Source: Podospora bellae-mahoneyi
Taxonomy: Eukaryota > Ascomycota > Sordariomycetes > Sordariales > Podosporaceae
Length of the DNA: 64,000 bases
Assembly (NCBI RefSeq): GCF_035222275.1
Contig: NW_026946359.1
Coordinates: forward strand, 2,728,001-2,792,000
Direction of reading: 5' to 3'
The notes beneath the pieces were generated by a model. It searched no databases. It worked only from the letters and a program-made list of their open reading frames with translations, and had not been told where the DNA came from. The first letter of the stretch is position 1; every line of letters begins with the position of its first letter. Positions 43,201 to 55,600 of the stretch are shown here, in pieces. A program made the translations under genes and the position numbers.

Positions 43201-43819
43201 CCAGTGTCTTGGTAGTCGTGTTCGATTTCCCACCGACTTTGGTTCTTCCTCCATCGTTACCAGGCTCTGGATTGTGATGAGGGAAGCTTGTCGTCAATGC
43301 CGTCTTTGCGGCGGCTATTGTCAACGGGTTTTACCAGGCACTGTGTTGGATGCTCAAACCGTTTATCCCGTTTCCAATGCCTTTCCAAGCACAACCAGGA
43401 AGACCACCAGCCATGCGTTTTAACCCGTCGATCCTATGATTGTTTATTGCTGTGGTTCCAGGAATGAGGTTGGGCTGTACAAGCCATCCCTCTTCTTCGA
43501 AGTGGGTGCTGGGTTAATTTATCCATATCTCTTTCACTGCCAACGCGTTATGCACAAGTGAGCTGGATTAGTATACACCATCGAGCTGCCACCTCCTACA
43601 TTGGGACGAAAAGAGAATGGTATCATGAATTCCTTATCGGAAAACCAGCTCCTAAGACTGTTCGGTTGGCAAGAGACATTCCGACCCTTAACACCCCAGC
43701 CACGCTCATATAGATCATAATCTAGAGTCGATATGATTTCTCTCTCTGTCTCTGGAAATGGAAGCCCTCCAACTCCCCAGCCCTCAGTCCGGACTGGGTA
43801 GCCTTGATTCGTACGGACT
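40202..43819. other. 3.6-kb stretch without a recognisable gene
   Basis: The left end is the promoter of the 2EXR gene and the right end the 3' region of the thioredoxin-PITH gene. All open frames between are short, overlap on opposite strands and show no family motif. No transposon remains, tandem repeats or tRNA were recognised. Confidence 0.45.
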
Positions 43820-44969
43820 CTATTCATCACCGATCTTCTCGAGCTTGCCCATCTCACGCTTCTCCCCAGCCTCGCCAATTAACCGGACACGGTCCAGTCT
43901 CACCTTCTCGCTGTCACCGTCCCCGTCCACCACAAACAACACCAGGCTGTTGATGTTCTGAAACTTCACATATCGTAAACTGATGTTGGCTGTGCCATCC
44001 GGGTTCCAATCCTTCTCCGAGAGCTCGATGACCTGCGTGGCACTCATGTCCTCGGCCTCGTCAAACCCGAGGTTATGCGACTTGTTGGTAAACAGCTTGA
44101 TGGTTTTGGGTCGCATGGGAGCTTCGTCATCGTCATCATCAGAGGGAGGCAATGAGGTGATCTGGAGATGGTCAGGTCAGTAGGATGCTCCTCTGTGCTG
44201 CGTTGGTTCCAGGCGAACGCACCTGAAGAGTGTGTAGCTTAATCATGGCCTGGAAAGGCAAAAAGAGCATCAGCTGCTCATCCGTGTCACTTTCCACCCA
44301 GTCCTTTGTAGCACTCTTTTGCCCTGACAGCGCACTTGGCCTGGACTTGTCAAGCAGAGTGCGCACACCCTCTGGGCCAGACTCAACGTTCAGAAGCTCG
44401 CAACGGTTGATCTCGATCTGATCTGTGATATCAGTGTAGCCGCGAGGCAGCTCCGCACCTCTCCAGGTCGCACCGCTACTGCTTGACCCTCCGGCGGCTC
44501 CTCCAGGGTTCTCGATAGCCTCTTGAAAATGCCCGCGGATGGTCTCAAGCATGCCCGAGAGCTTCTGCACATCTGCCCCTTTCACCCGGGAGGTAATCTG
44601 GCCATTTCGGAAATAGATAAAGGTTGGCAGAGAGGTGACGTTGTAGGCCTGGGCAATGTCCTTTTGGGTGTCGGTGTTGACCTTGATGAAGGCCAAGACG
44701 TTTTCGTGCGAGAGCTCCTTGGACGCCTTCTCGAAGATGGGCTTGATCGCCTTGCAAGGGCCACACCAGTCGGCATAGACTACAGAAACAAACGCCAGCT
44801 TCTTAGCAAGAGTTCGGGGTGCTAGATAGCATGAGGGTGGCCCATGTTGGGGCATCGACGCGACAGAACACTTACAGTCTGCGACAACCAAAGCATTGGT
44901 TTGCAAGATGGTTTGGAACTGCGCTGAGGAGGTAACCTCTATCGGCTTGGAGTCGTGTGTTGACGACAT
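43820..44969 (-). CDS. Thioredoxin-like protein with C-terminal PITH domain (TXNL1 type)
   Basis: Cytosolic/nuclear thioredoxin fused to a proteasome-interacting PITH domain; the animal homologue associates with the 26S proteasome. Three exons, 44876-44969, 44223-44779 and 43820-44161, give 330 residues. The active site FYADWCGPC spans the first exon junction, with the redox cysteines at residues 37 and 40. The thioredoxin fold continues with KVNTDTQKDIAQAYNVTSLP (cis-Pro) and FIYFRNGQ. A Gly/Ser linker follows, then the PITH domain from DITDQIEINRCELLNVES through LMLFLPFQAMIKLHTLQI, PKTIKLFTNKSHNLGFDEAE and TQVIELSEKDWNPDGTANIS to FQNINSLVLFV. Domain order and length match the family. The linker position and all junctions are in frame. 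Confidence is high. Confidence 0.95.
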
Positions 44970-46063
44970 GGCGGGCGACGAAAATTATTTCCCCGGCGCT
45001 TTCGCGAAGGTTTTCGATAGGGTACGGCGAGATGGTGTCGGGCGAGAACCTATGTAATAAGTGTTGTCGATAGTTGATGGTCGATGGAAGAGTGCCCGGC
45101 GATGACAACAGAGCTCTGCCCCACGAAGAGACCCCTGCAAGGAACCAGCTGGTGGGGGCCTAACCCTGAAGTGTCTTAGCGCGGGGTTCAGCTCTTGGCA
45201 GCTCTCTCGGAAACCCAGAGACCATCCGATGATGTTGAACAGAAAATTCTCTTTCTTGAACATTCCACATGTCTCATTCAGCTGAGCAATACACAAAAGC
45301 TTCCTAGACAACGCTACATAATACAGGAAAAACAAGTGTCGACATTGGTGTCTATCAGTCTGTATGGCATCACGGGTAGCTAACCGTCGAACCAGGCTTG
45401 TCAACGGCCAACTGTTCAACGACGACAACAACTACATTGTCACCGGTGTGGATTTATGTCAATAAAGACGTCGAATTTCAGCAAGCAGTCTTCACCGTAT
45501 CAATAGAAATATCTACATAATAGGACTCATCTCGCCTCTCTTTTTGGCAAAGTGCAGTTCGAATGAGACATGCGTCACAAGGGTTCGTTCTGGTTCCAAG
45601 CAGGGAAACCCATGGGTCACACAAACTACGTCATAAGACCACGCTCATGAGCACCTCCTCAAGATGCCCGACCCAGCACCCCGACAAGGTCTATGAAGGG
45701 GCAGATGATCCGCGAGATTCCATTATTAGTAGTATTTTTCTCTTCCCGTTGCCATCTGGTCTTTTCATCTCAACACCAGACAATCTTCCCTCACACAAAA
45801 CCTTGTGTGCTTCGGGTTCTTGACTAGGCGATTTAAGCAACAGTCTACGGCTCTAGTGCCGTTGCTGTGTCCTGCCATCGTTTCTAGGGACTGATCAATA
45901 TCTACATAACATTCCCCCCTTCCAATTAACTCACCCTCGGAATCGACGTTACCTGGTAAACCGAATCCTATCTCCACCAGCCTCAGGTCTCTCTATCTAA
46001 CACGATCTCCAGTCTCTATCCATTACTATCTATCACCGCCACAACATCCACCACTCGCCCGTC
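44970..46063. other. Divergent intergenic region
   Basis: 1.1 kb between the thioredoxin-PITH start (minus) and the repeat-protein start (plus). The right 100 bases are CT/CA-rich, like a fungal 5' UTR. No coding frame was recognised. Confidence 0.5.
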
Positions 46064-47884
46064 ATGGCCCTCTACGAACGCGACAAATCCCGCCACAAGA
46101 AGTACCTCTACCTCGACCCGCCTCGCCCCGGCCTCCACGAGCGCCGCCGCAAAGTAACCACCATCGTCCCGGCCCGGGTACCCACCCCTCCCCCCCCCGT
46201 TGTCCTCCAACCTCTTCCTCCCCCCCCTCCCACTCCGGTTGTCCTTCAACCCCTCCCCCCTCCCCCCCCAGTAGTCGTGGAACCATGCCCTCCCCCTCCC
46301 CCTCCACCCCCGGCCCCAATAGAGGAAGACGACACAATCGACGTCATAGCCGTAGACGTCGACCCCTCCGAAACGTCCAAATCTTCCAAATCCCGCAAAT
46401 CCCGCCGCAAAAGGCGTTCCCACTCCCCTCGCAGGGAAACTCGCGAAAGGGAGGTGATCATCGAGCGGGAACGGCTTGTCCCTTATGAGGTTCACGTGCC
46501 TTACCCTGTTGATAGGGAGCGGATTGTTGAGGTGGAGGTTCCGGTTCCTTACCCGGTGGAGAGGGAGAAGGTTGTTGAGGTGGAGGTGCCGATGCCGTAT
46601 CCGGTTGAGAAGGAGAAGGTGGTGGAGGTGGAGGTGCCGGTGCCGTATGAGGTTCAGGTGCCGGTGCCGTATGAGGTCAAGGTGCCGGTTCCGATGCTGC
46701 CGGCGCCGAGGACGCCGAGCCCGCCGTTGAGGAAGAGGGAGACGTATAGGTATGTTGAGGGGTTGGAGAGTAAGATTCCGATGAGGGAGGTCAGGGGGGT
46801 GGAGGGGTTGGAGAATAGGAGGCCGGAGAGTGGGATTAGGGGGGTGGAGGGGTTGGAGAGTAGGATTCCGATGAGGGAGGTGAGAGGGGTGGAAGGATTG
46901 GATAGGAGGGGGCCGGAGAGTGGGATTAGGGGGGTGGAGGGACTTGAAAGTAAGAGGCCGGAGAGTGGTATTAGAGGTGTGGATGGATTGGAAAATCGGA
47001 GACCGGAGAGTGGAATCAGAGGCGTGGATGGATTAGAAAATCGGAGGCCGGAGAGTGGAATCAGGGGCGTGGATGGCTTGGAAAGTCGGAGGCCGGAGAG
47101 TGGAATCAGAGGTGTCGAGGGGCTTGAAAGCAAGGTCCCTACTGGAGGTATCAGAGGAGTTGAAGGGCTGGAGAATCATGTTCCTAAGGGAGGTATCAGA
47201 GGAGTAGAAGGAACCGAGAGCAGAGTCCCTAGGGAAAGCATTAGGGGTGTGGACGGATTGGAAAGCAGGGTTCCTACTGGTGGTATTCGGGGTGTGGAGG
47301 GTATGGAGAGCAGAGTGCCACGTGAAAGTATTAGGGGCGTTGAGGGTATGGAGAGCAGAGTACCGCGAGACAGTATTAGAGGTGTTGAAGGCATGGAAAG
47401 CAGGGTACCAAGAGATAGTATCAGGGGCGTCGAAGGCATGGAAAGTAGGGTTCCTCGGGACAGCATCAGGGGTGTCGAAGGAATGGAAAGCAGAGTCCCC
47501 AGAGATAGCATTCGCGGCGTCGAGGGTATGGATAGCAGAGTGCCTCGAAGCAGTGTGAGAAGGCTGAACAGGATGAGGGATAGGAGCTGCGATAGTCAGA
47601 GCTCTGTGGATGAGAGGGACAGGGTGAGGATTACAGTTGCGGAGAGGGAGCGGGAGAGGATAAGAAGGGAGAGTTCAGTGTCGAGTGTGGGAGGCAGGGA
47701 GTACAGGCACGAACGTCGTGGTGGATGTGATTGCCACCACTACTATGGCCATGGTCGACACGGGCCTGATTGCGAGCATATCCATATTCACAGCAGAGAG
47801 AGGATTTATGAGAGAGACAGGAATAGCGACGTCAGTCTCATGAGGGAGGAGTCTCGAGGACGGTATGGGGATTTTAGATGTTGA
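46064..47884 (+). CDS. Repeat protein: alveolin-like VPYPV motifs plus 18 tandem 15-residue repeats
   Basis: Single exon, 606 residues, from an ATG after a CT-rich leader. Order along the protein: a basic start (RDKSRHKKYLYLD, RPGLHERRRK); a polyproline block; an acidic DTIDVIAVDVD segment; a Ser/Arg/Lys run; then, about residues 125-220, charged repeats alternating VPYPV with RExxVEVEVP, similar in style to alveolin motifs; then about 18 copies of a 15-residue unit (consensus RGVEGMESRVPRDSI) over residues 229-498; and finally an Arg/Glu-rich tail with a Cys/His patch (CDCHHYYGHGRHGPDCEHIH). It lacks signal peptide and membrane segments, and is probably a disordered or filament-forming structural protein. 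No named family is claimed. The opposite strand is also open across the repeats, a by-product of the repeat structure. Confidence 0.85.
   Translation: MALYERDKSRHKKYLYLDPPRPGLHERRRKVTTIVPARVPTPPPPVVLQPLPPPPPTPVVLQPLPPPPPVVVEPCPPPPPPPPAPIEEDDTIDVIAVDVDPSETSKSSKSRKSRRKRRSHSPRRETREREVIIERERLVPYEVHVPYPVDRERIVEVEVPVPYPVEREKVVEVEVPMPYPVEKEKVVEVEVPVPYEVQVPVPYEVKVPVPMLPAPRTPSPPLRKRETYRYVEGLESKIPMREVRGVEGLENRRPESGIRGVEGLESRIPMREVRGVEGLDRRGPESGIRGVEGLESKRPESGIRGVDGLENRRPESGIRGVDGLENRRPESGIRGVDGLESRRPESGIRGVEGLESKVPTGGIRGVEGLENHVPKGGIRGVEGTESRVPRESIRGVDGLESRVPTGGIRGVEGMESRVPRESIRGVEGMESRVPRDSIRGVEGMESRVPRDSIRGVEGMESRVPRDSIRGVEGMESRVPRDSIRGVEGMDSRVPRSSVRRLNRMRDRSCDSQSSVDERDRVRITVAERERERIRRESSVSSVGGREYRHERRGGCDCHHYYGHGRHGPDCEHIHIHSRERIYERDRNSDVSLMREESRGRYGDFRC
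46748..47557 (+). repeat. 45-bp coding tandem repeat, about 18 units
   Basis: Each 45-base unit encodes 15 residues. Early units end PESGI or PMREV, middle units end PTGGI or PKGGI, and late units end PRESI or PRDSI. The last four complete units code identical peptides but differ at synonymous sites, so the array is not a recent duplication at DNA level and the peptide is under selection. Third positions are G-rich in the first units and more mixed later. Confidence 0.9.
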
Positions 47885-50800
47885 ACAAGGATGGACGTGT
47901 TATGAGTTATGAGTGTTTTCCTTTGGGTTGGAATTTGGCTGTCTATACACAAGGGCCCGGAAATGCTTTTGTATATGAGATACGACATGACGTACTTTAT
48001 GATGCTATCTTAATGACAGTAACGACCGCTTCCTAGGTACCGATATATTTAATATACCCAAAAGCTTAGTCGTCAATGTTCTTCGGGAATATGTCTCTGC
48101 TGTTGTTAAGATCAAGATTAGTGAACTGACCAGTTGGTGTAAGAGCTCATCAGAAAAGGTTGATGGATCTACCAAGCTCGCGGACGACTGAAATGAGAAG
48201 CATGTTTGGCAACCAGAGCTGCAAATATCATGACTGGAAAGTTAATATCATACAGGCTTGGAGAGAATACTCGAAAAGCACAAGCCGCATCCATGTGATA
48301 GACTTGCCGACACTGGTCTTACCGGGCCCAATAGTTTGACGAGCTTGTGGGTGTGGATGCCTGTTGTTATGTTTTGCAGAATCATAATTGACCTTCTTCC
48401 TATGGGATGAGTTATGATCTCACGGTGATGAAGAGTGTAAATAATGAGCCAACGGAGGCAGGAAAAAACCAGTTCCTCTTGGAAGACATGCTTCAGTCGA
48501 AATCAAGGCTAAAACGGGCCGTCCTACAGAGTATGTTTGCTTGATGGTGTTCTTATAGCGATAGGAGGTCCCACCCTGAACTGTTCTGAGCCTCACCCTA
48601 GAAAGGAGTTTGAGAATGCAAGGTAAATGAATATACAGGATGGTACAGGCATATTTGTCGCGCTCTACAAAATTGAAGCACGCGATCACGCGATGGAAGT
48701 GGGCTAGGCCGCGCAGTTGACGCGCTTGCACGTGATTAGAGCCCCTACTCCGAACCATTCCTGGCAATTTTTGGTGCCGATCAACCGCACAGGCCAGCAT
48801 CCTGAAACGATGCATGAGACTTGACACAACCACGCTTCCATCCATTCCTTGCATCTGGGCCGCTGATGTTTCAGGCCTTTTTCTCCTCAGGACACCATAT
48901 TAATTACGGCATTGATGCCACGGGAGAATCTAGTGCTTGACTCGGTCTCGTGCTCGCAGCCGCGGACTTGCGAGCTTGCCAGGTCTTGACTGACTGACGG
49001 ACAGATAAGCGCAGACGGCGACATCCAGACCATTTAAGGCCATCTTGCCGCCTCTCGCACCCAGATGCGAGTCAGATCGGGTTCGGAGATATTAGATGCC
49101 TTTACCAAATGAAAAGCCGACTTCAGCCCGGTTCAGTCATCAAACATAGATCTTCAGTTGGGTTCTGTATCAGTGGCCGTCTGATTCCTCAGAATCGGAT
49201 CATTCTCCATGAATTACCCAAAGCCAGATCCTGAATGCATTTCCCCAGCCTGGACAACAATCTCTTGGGATGCAAGATTCGGACGATGAACGCATCGGCA
49301 AGCTTTGGGCCGGCCACCGGGTCAGCAAGTTGGAACATCAAGGCCTTGATCTACGGCCACGAACGGTTTCCAGAAGGCCTCCAGAATATAAAAAGCAACA
49401 CCGGCGATTGTTTGAAACCTCGATACAATGAACGCTGAAGATCATTGCAGACTCTGAAGCTGTTTGTTCGCAGGTGGCTGATCGTTCGTGTCACTGACCA
49501 GAGATCTCTTGCAGCCATGTCAGCCCAAGAAACAAGACCAGGAACCCAACGCGGCCTGATCTCTCAGCCTCGAGTGTTTCTTTTGGATGTGTCAATCCAA
49601 GCTTGGGAGGTGAGGCTGGCTGGACTGTGATGTTGTATTTCAGGGGGCTCTAGCCGCGAGAGGCAAACCAATCAGAGCTCATCACGGGCTTCCAAGTCCA
49701 TGTGAGAAAACAACCACGGCATGCGAAACTTGCACCGAATGAAGAATGACTTGCAGAAACAAATCGATTCCATCGGGGCATCCAATTGCGGTTCGAAACC
49801 GTTACGCCAGCTGAGAAAGTTGTTGATTGCGACATGTTGACGAGGACAAAGATGCTCCAGCCAATTCAGCGATGCCACATCACGCACGTAACCCAACCTG
49901 CCATCGCAAGGTCAATCCTTGCCCGGCCTTCCTGTTCTCTCGACGGCCGTTGGCCGATTGAGACGGGCACGAAGCTCCGAAAAGGGGGGATAATCTGCGA
50001 GCTTTCCCGTCCTCCAGCATCGACAAAAGTTGGAACTTGCTCACCGCCATTCACAAGACGACAGACACCTGCCATCCCAAGTGGTTGACCAAGATTCGTC
50101 AAATTGCGATGGAAAATGCAAGGTGCTGTTGGGGATCTTATTGGATGCCGTTTGCGTGTGTGAAATCCGGGTTTTGTGGAGCCTTTGACCGGAGGATAAC
50201 CGTGGCTGCCCGTGCAGCCGTGGGGGAAACGGAGCACCAGCCGGGCCAAATAACCTCCACCGTGCCGAACTCCGGATGCCGTCATCATGAGCCCGCGAAG
50301 CTATGGAGAGTTCTGACGACTTACTTTACAAATATATGTGAAGGTTTTGTTGAAGAACGTTGAGCTGTATGCTTTGATTCGAGGCCTCACTGGCGAATGA
50401 TATCCACGGAGCAGGTTCCGATGACCATCGAAGAGCCTACCTACCCAAGAGATCCGGCATTCATGTTCATAGGGTGTCATTAGAAAACAGGATCCTGGAT
50501 ATTCTCTCACAACAACCCCAAAACATCAGGTCATGTTGATGGTCAAGTCTCCATTCCCATTTCCCAGTTATGGATCTGATCATGCCCAGCAGCATAGCAA
50601 GGAGTTGTAAATGCCAACCAACACTATCAACTCATGTGGCCAGGTGGTCAGGATAACCAGGATGTACAGCTTGCGCGCTCACTGTGTGTGACAGAGGCCT
50701 CTGCCAGCAGGCGCCAAAGTGACAACTTTGTTTCCATAATCGGTGGTGTGCGGTATCTAAATGTTGACGGGTCCTACGGCTAGAAAGACTGCCGATGACA

Positions 50801-52673
50801 TTTTGACGATGATATGCAGTTGGGACGCAGGCTTTCAATACTTTCAAACCCCGTCTTTGCCGCAAGCGTGCCGCCTTGTCAAAGTTCTTGTCAAGGGCTG
50901 GCAGAAGGACTTGTTAAACTTCTGGCTTGTGATGTACCTGCAGAAGCCGCAAGGGATTACAATTGGACTCCTGCATGATACATTTGTCGCTAAAACTAGC
51001 GTTGTTGAGAGTGAATGTGGGGTTGCCGTTAGAGGGGCATCACGACGACAGTCCACATTGATGGGGCATGGCGGATTGGTAGGACGGAGATTGGTCCCTT
51101 TTGAGATGCTGGTTTATTACCACCTTGCTCTCACATGCGATGTTGAAGTCAGCGGGCAGCAGGAAGATGAGTGAGACGGTGATATACCTAAACAAACCAG
51201 ACTTAAACGTCATTCGGAGTTGAGTTAACAAAAAGGCTTAACTGAGCCTCGGTAACACTTGCGGGTGTTGAGGCGGCGGCGAGCGGAACGGCCAAAACTG
51301 CAACCTTGTTCCTTGAATCAAATATTGGCCGGGGTTCTGGGCGGGAGGGTTGAGATGTTGCGGGGAGGCGAGGGTCGATTGCAACCCCTCGAGAAAACAT
51401 TCAACGGTCATCACGCAAATCCCGTCTTTTGAGTCGAGCATCATCAAGACCTGAGATGTCTGGATGACACTCTGGATGACACTCGCGGGCCCGTTTTCGG
51501 AGGCAGAAATCATGATATAAAAACCACAAAACTTTAAGCCAGCCAGAGTCTGCGGCCCGGCTAATATCATGTTTCAGAGACACAAATACCAGACCTTGAG
51601 GTCTAAGTTGTAGGAGGATTGAATAGCGAGGTCCTTCATTGCGGACGCTGCCACCCACCATATCAAGAGCAGCGTTGTCCATGGCGTGTACACACCAGAT
51701 ATCCGATCTATAGAGGCATTCAAAAGAGGCGCCGGTTGAGCTGGAGCCAAGGACCCAAGGTAAGCGGTTCCTCTGGCCGGAGATTAGGACAAGCACTCGT
51801 GATCTTATCAAGGACCCCAGCCCAGAGCGTGGTGGAGGGGTCAGGAAGTCTGGGGTTCGGGATTTAGGGGCAGGAGTGGAGCGCCAGCAGCCGCAGGTGC
51901 CACGGCAAGCGCCAGAGTGAGGCCAGAGCTCTGCGGGTTGCAGCACTCGCCGTCCTGCCGTGCGATCCAATTTTGAATTCTGACAAAGCCCGCCTGTCGT
52001 CCGCGGGGGGCACACACACACACACACACACACATGAAGTGGCTGTCTGGACCCTTTCTCGTCTCGGTTCCGGTTCCAGTTTCTAGTTCCAGTTCCAGTT
52101 CCAGTTCCAGTTCCAGTTCCAGGAGCTCTCTTTTAGACGCAAAGCCTCTGATTCACGACTCGTACGCCGCAGGTTGGGCTGAGCAAGAGCCTTCTGTCCC
52201 TGGTGCCAGTGTCACCACTCACCACCACCAAGCGACGCCCAGCGGACTGGACACCTGAGCCTCTAGCGCGCGCCGGCCGGGATCTTTGCCAGGTGCATTT
52301 CCTGCAAGAGCACGAGCACCAGGGGGGGAAGGGGATCCCTTTTCTCTCTCTCCAGGACTGCCTACTGCATATCCTTCATCTTTTTTTCATGGTCGTCCGT
52401 TGACCACCAACCGACTCCCATTGCACGGCGTCGACCCGTGCTACCATCGCCGTCACTTGCAGTTGCTGCGCGCGCCTCCCCTCGATTCCCGGCAGCGGCA
52501 ACACAGGCGACAGTCCTGGCTACTGAATCGAATTTAATCTATGCGACGTTGATCAGGGTCTCCCAGGCAGCTCGAAACCACGGCGAGTTGTCCTGCGTCT
52601 TGTTGACGGGACCCCCCTTTCACTTCTCCGACCAATTGGCCAAGGCCTCGACCTGTCTGTCGCTGAGCGGACC
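47885..52673. other. 4.8-kb stretch without a recognisable gene
   Basis: The left end is the repeat-protein 3' UTR and the right end the long leader region of the RhoGAP gene. A palindromic CCTAGGTACC lies at 48032-48041. A P-loop-like frame appears on the minus strand near 48292-48333 (see findings). A CA tract and a TTCCAG array lie at 52011-52122. Nothing else can be assigned. Confidence 0.45.
52011..52122. repeat. (CA)n tract and (TTCCAG)n hexamer array
   Basis: A CA dinucleotide tract at 52011-52034 is followed, after 39 bases, by TTCCAG-type hexamers at 52074-52122, six of them perfect and in tandem (52087-52122). Both lie upstream of the RhoGAP start, possibly in its transcribed leader. 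Confidence 0.9.
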
Positions 52674-55600
52674 ATGTCACAGCTCGACCACGACCAACAT
52701 CACCACCACCCCGACGGCCGCTCTTCTGTGGCCTCAACTCCACCCCGATCTATGGACTCTTCTTTCCAGGACAGCCCTACTATTGGGAGAACACAAGTAC
52801 TGACCCACGGCTACTCGTCCAATAGCCCATCTTCCTCGCCCTTGTCGGCGGCGAACCCTAGGTACGACAGTGCCCTCGTTGTCTACTGCTTCCTTTTTTT
52901 CGAATCACTCGCCTGCTTTTGAGTTTGTTTGGTTGTTGCGTTGTCTCTTTCACATCGTTTCTTTCTTCTTGTGCCCATTGGCTCTCCTTGATGCCTAGAC
53001 TGGGTTGGGGACGGGCTTGTTTTTGGTCTTCTCTGCATTTTCTTTTGTTCGGGCATCTTCCTCTCCACAGACTGGGTCTGCAGCTCGCATGTAGCCAGTC
53101 GACGTTGACAAAGGGCGAATCAATCCTCGTGGTTGGAGGAGCTTGACATTGGCATTGCCGGCTCCAGAGACACAGCTTGACGCCAACCGCGGGCTAGTCT
53201 GGCGTTTATGCTGCTGTGGTGCAACTATTCGTGCCAGGTGCTGCAGTGTCCACAAAATACTGATCCAATCTCTTTGATCGATACAGGTCCAGGCCGAAAC
53301 CCGCACCGAGCCCGTTGCACTCGAGCAGCGTTGTTTCTCCGCCCACGAGTCCCGGCCCAACGAGAGCCGAGTTCCCATCTGCAGCCTCCGTCCCACAGAT
53401 TGTAACGACGGCCCCCGAGGACCGCCAGGCGCAGGCATCCGAGAAAACATACTTTAACAGTGACTCCTCGGGTAGCACCACCCCAGAGGAGAGAAGTCCA
53501 GGGTTCGTGACAATGGAGACCTCTCATGCCCACACCCCGCGCTCCTGGCGCCAAAGACTGTTGCCACACATGATTCCACGCCAGCGTGCTAACCATCCAC
53601 CCACCAGACCGGCTCCCTCTTCCTCTCAGCAATTTCCGAATGAGGCGCGCAGTGCCTCCGACCCCGTCGTAGCCGCCAAGGGCCCCTCAGGAGGACTTAC
53701 TCAAAGCCAGTCTACACCCTCGATCATGGCCGGTCCGTCGAGCGTGCGGGCAGAGCCCGCCAAGGGTCCAGCGAGAAACTCTTCCATGGATTCCGCCATT
53801 TCTCAAATTTCATCGAGGTCGACTCCGAATAAGACGCCGCAGGACGCTGCTGGGTCGACGGATATTGCACACCTAATCAAGACGGCCGGCAGTGCCGAAG
53901 CGGTCATTCAGTATTTGTTGAAGGAAAAACAGTCCCAATCGCAACAAAATTCGCAGTTATGGCGGCTTGTCGACAAGCAAAGGGCCATGATTCTGGGCCT
54001 TAATAAGGATCTGGAGCGGGCGTTGAAGGACAAAGAAAAGTACAGGAAAAAGCTGAAGGAAGTTTTAGGTGACGCAGAAGCACCGTTTGTCCCGGCCGTT
54101 CCAGCGGCGAGCTCCATGCAAGGGCCAGCCAGACACGAAACCGGCGAAGCGAGTGCCATTCCAAAGGAGCGGGTGTTGGAAGTTCCTGCGTCACCAGGCT
54201 TGGACGCCCCAAAGCATTCGCCGATTGATGTTTCGATGGCCCCGTACCCAATCACTCCGCCCGCCGATCAAATGACTTTGCTTCTGCCGCCATCAACCGT
54301 TGGCGACTTGCTTGACCCGTCTCATTCGATGCCAAAGGCAAGCGAGCACGCCCTCGACCAATACGACCACGAGGCCCAAGAAAGAGAAGCCGAAGAGGCT
54401 GCTAAGGAGACAACCGACGATCAAGTTGACTTGCGCATCAACCTCGATTTACCGCCCTCTCGTCAGACACCCCGAGAACCCCCCAAGATGCCCCCGCCAA
54501 AATTGCCTGTCGGATTGCCAGATCGGTCGCCCAAGCCGGAAGACGGCGTCTCGAAGTTCCCGTTACCCCCTGCCCCACCGCCACGGAAACCCCCTCCGGC
54601 ACCGCTCCAATTGAAAAATATGAATCCAACGCCGGCGATAGTTGCGCCGGAGGAGGCTGAGACCGATACAGATTACGACGATATACTAGAAGTAGATGAG
54701 ATTCCGCATCATGAACGGAGAGGACGCCGAAGGACACGAGAGGAGGACGAGCGAGACCGTGAGATCATGGCCCAAAAGGAGGCCGAGATGCGCAGCTTGT
54801 CCAAGAAGAGCAAAAAGAGCAGCAGTCGGAAGAATACACCAGAAGAGGAGCCACCACTTCCCGCGGAGATGCCCGAGATGCCCGCGAGCCCTAGGTTAGT
54901 TCAAACTACCAAGGTGCTCCCACCTCGGGAACCAGCGTCTCTGGCTGGTGTTCTCAGTGGGAACTCGGATTCTCTGGCACCGCCCATGGCATTGATGAGC
55001 CCTGGTCTTCCCGCGAGCCCAAGGCCGATGCCTCTGAAGTCACCAGTTACTTCGCCACCGCTCTCGCCCTTGGGGATTTCAACATTTGCCGGAGCACCTT
55101 TATCTCCTCGACCACCACGTGCGCCCATCCCACTCCCTCCCAATACCCCTCTATACTCACCAGGACCTGTAGGAGAACCATTAGCGCTCAAATCACCAAG
55201 GCCGCTTCTCATCGTCAAGCAAGAGGCCCAAATCAGTGGTGAAGCGAGCCCAACCAGTTCTACCATGGATAGCCCTCTAGAAAGAACCAAGATTTTCAAG
55301 GGCTTTGTGACGGAGGAGTACCCAGACCTCCTGCTTCCACCCAACGCCCTTCCTCACATCACTCTCAAGGTTGCATCTTCGCGGATGAAACCTTCGAGGG
55401 CCAGTCTGCTTTCTTTGACGCAGCTCGAAGAGGACCCCGTTTTCACACTGGCGGTTTCGTCAAGGGCTGATGGTGGTGAGCTGTGGCGGGTTGAGAAAGA
55501 CACTGCGTCACTTGCGAAGCTGGACTCGAGGCTTAAGCAATGTCCCGCATTTACTGCCAAGACTCCAGACAGATCTCTTTTCAGCGGTCATGCCCCTGCC

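Noticed and set aside
46654-47511. Long open frames on the minus strand opposite the 15-residue repeats
   Set aside because: Their repeated STPLIPLSG-like translation is a by-product of the 45-bp repeat on the coding strand.
49720-49815. Possible tRNA (B-box-like GGTTCGAAACC)
   Set aside because: No A box at the right distance, and no matching acceptor stem upstream.
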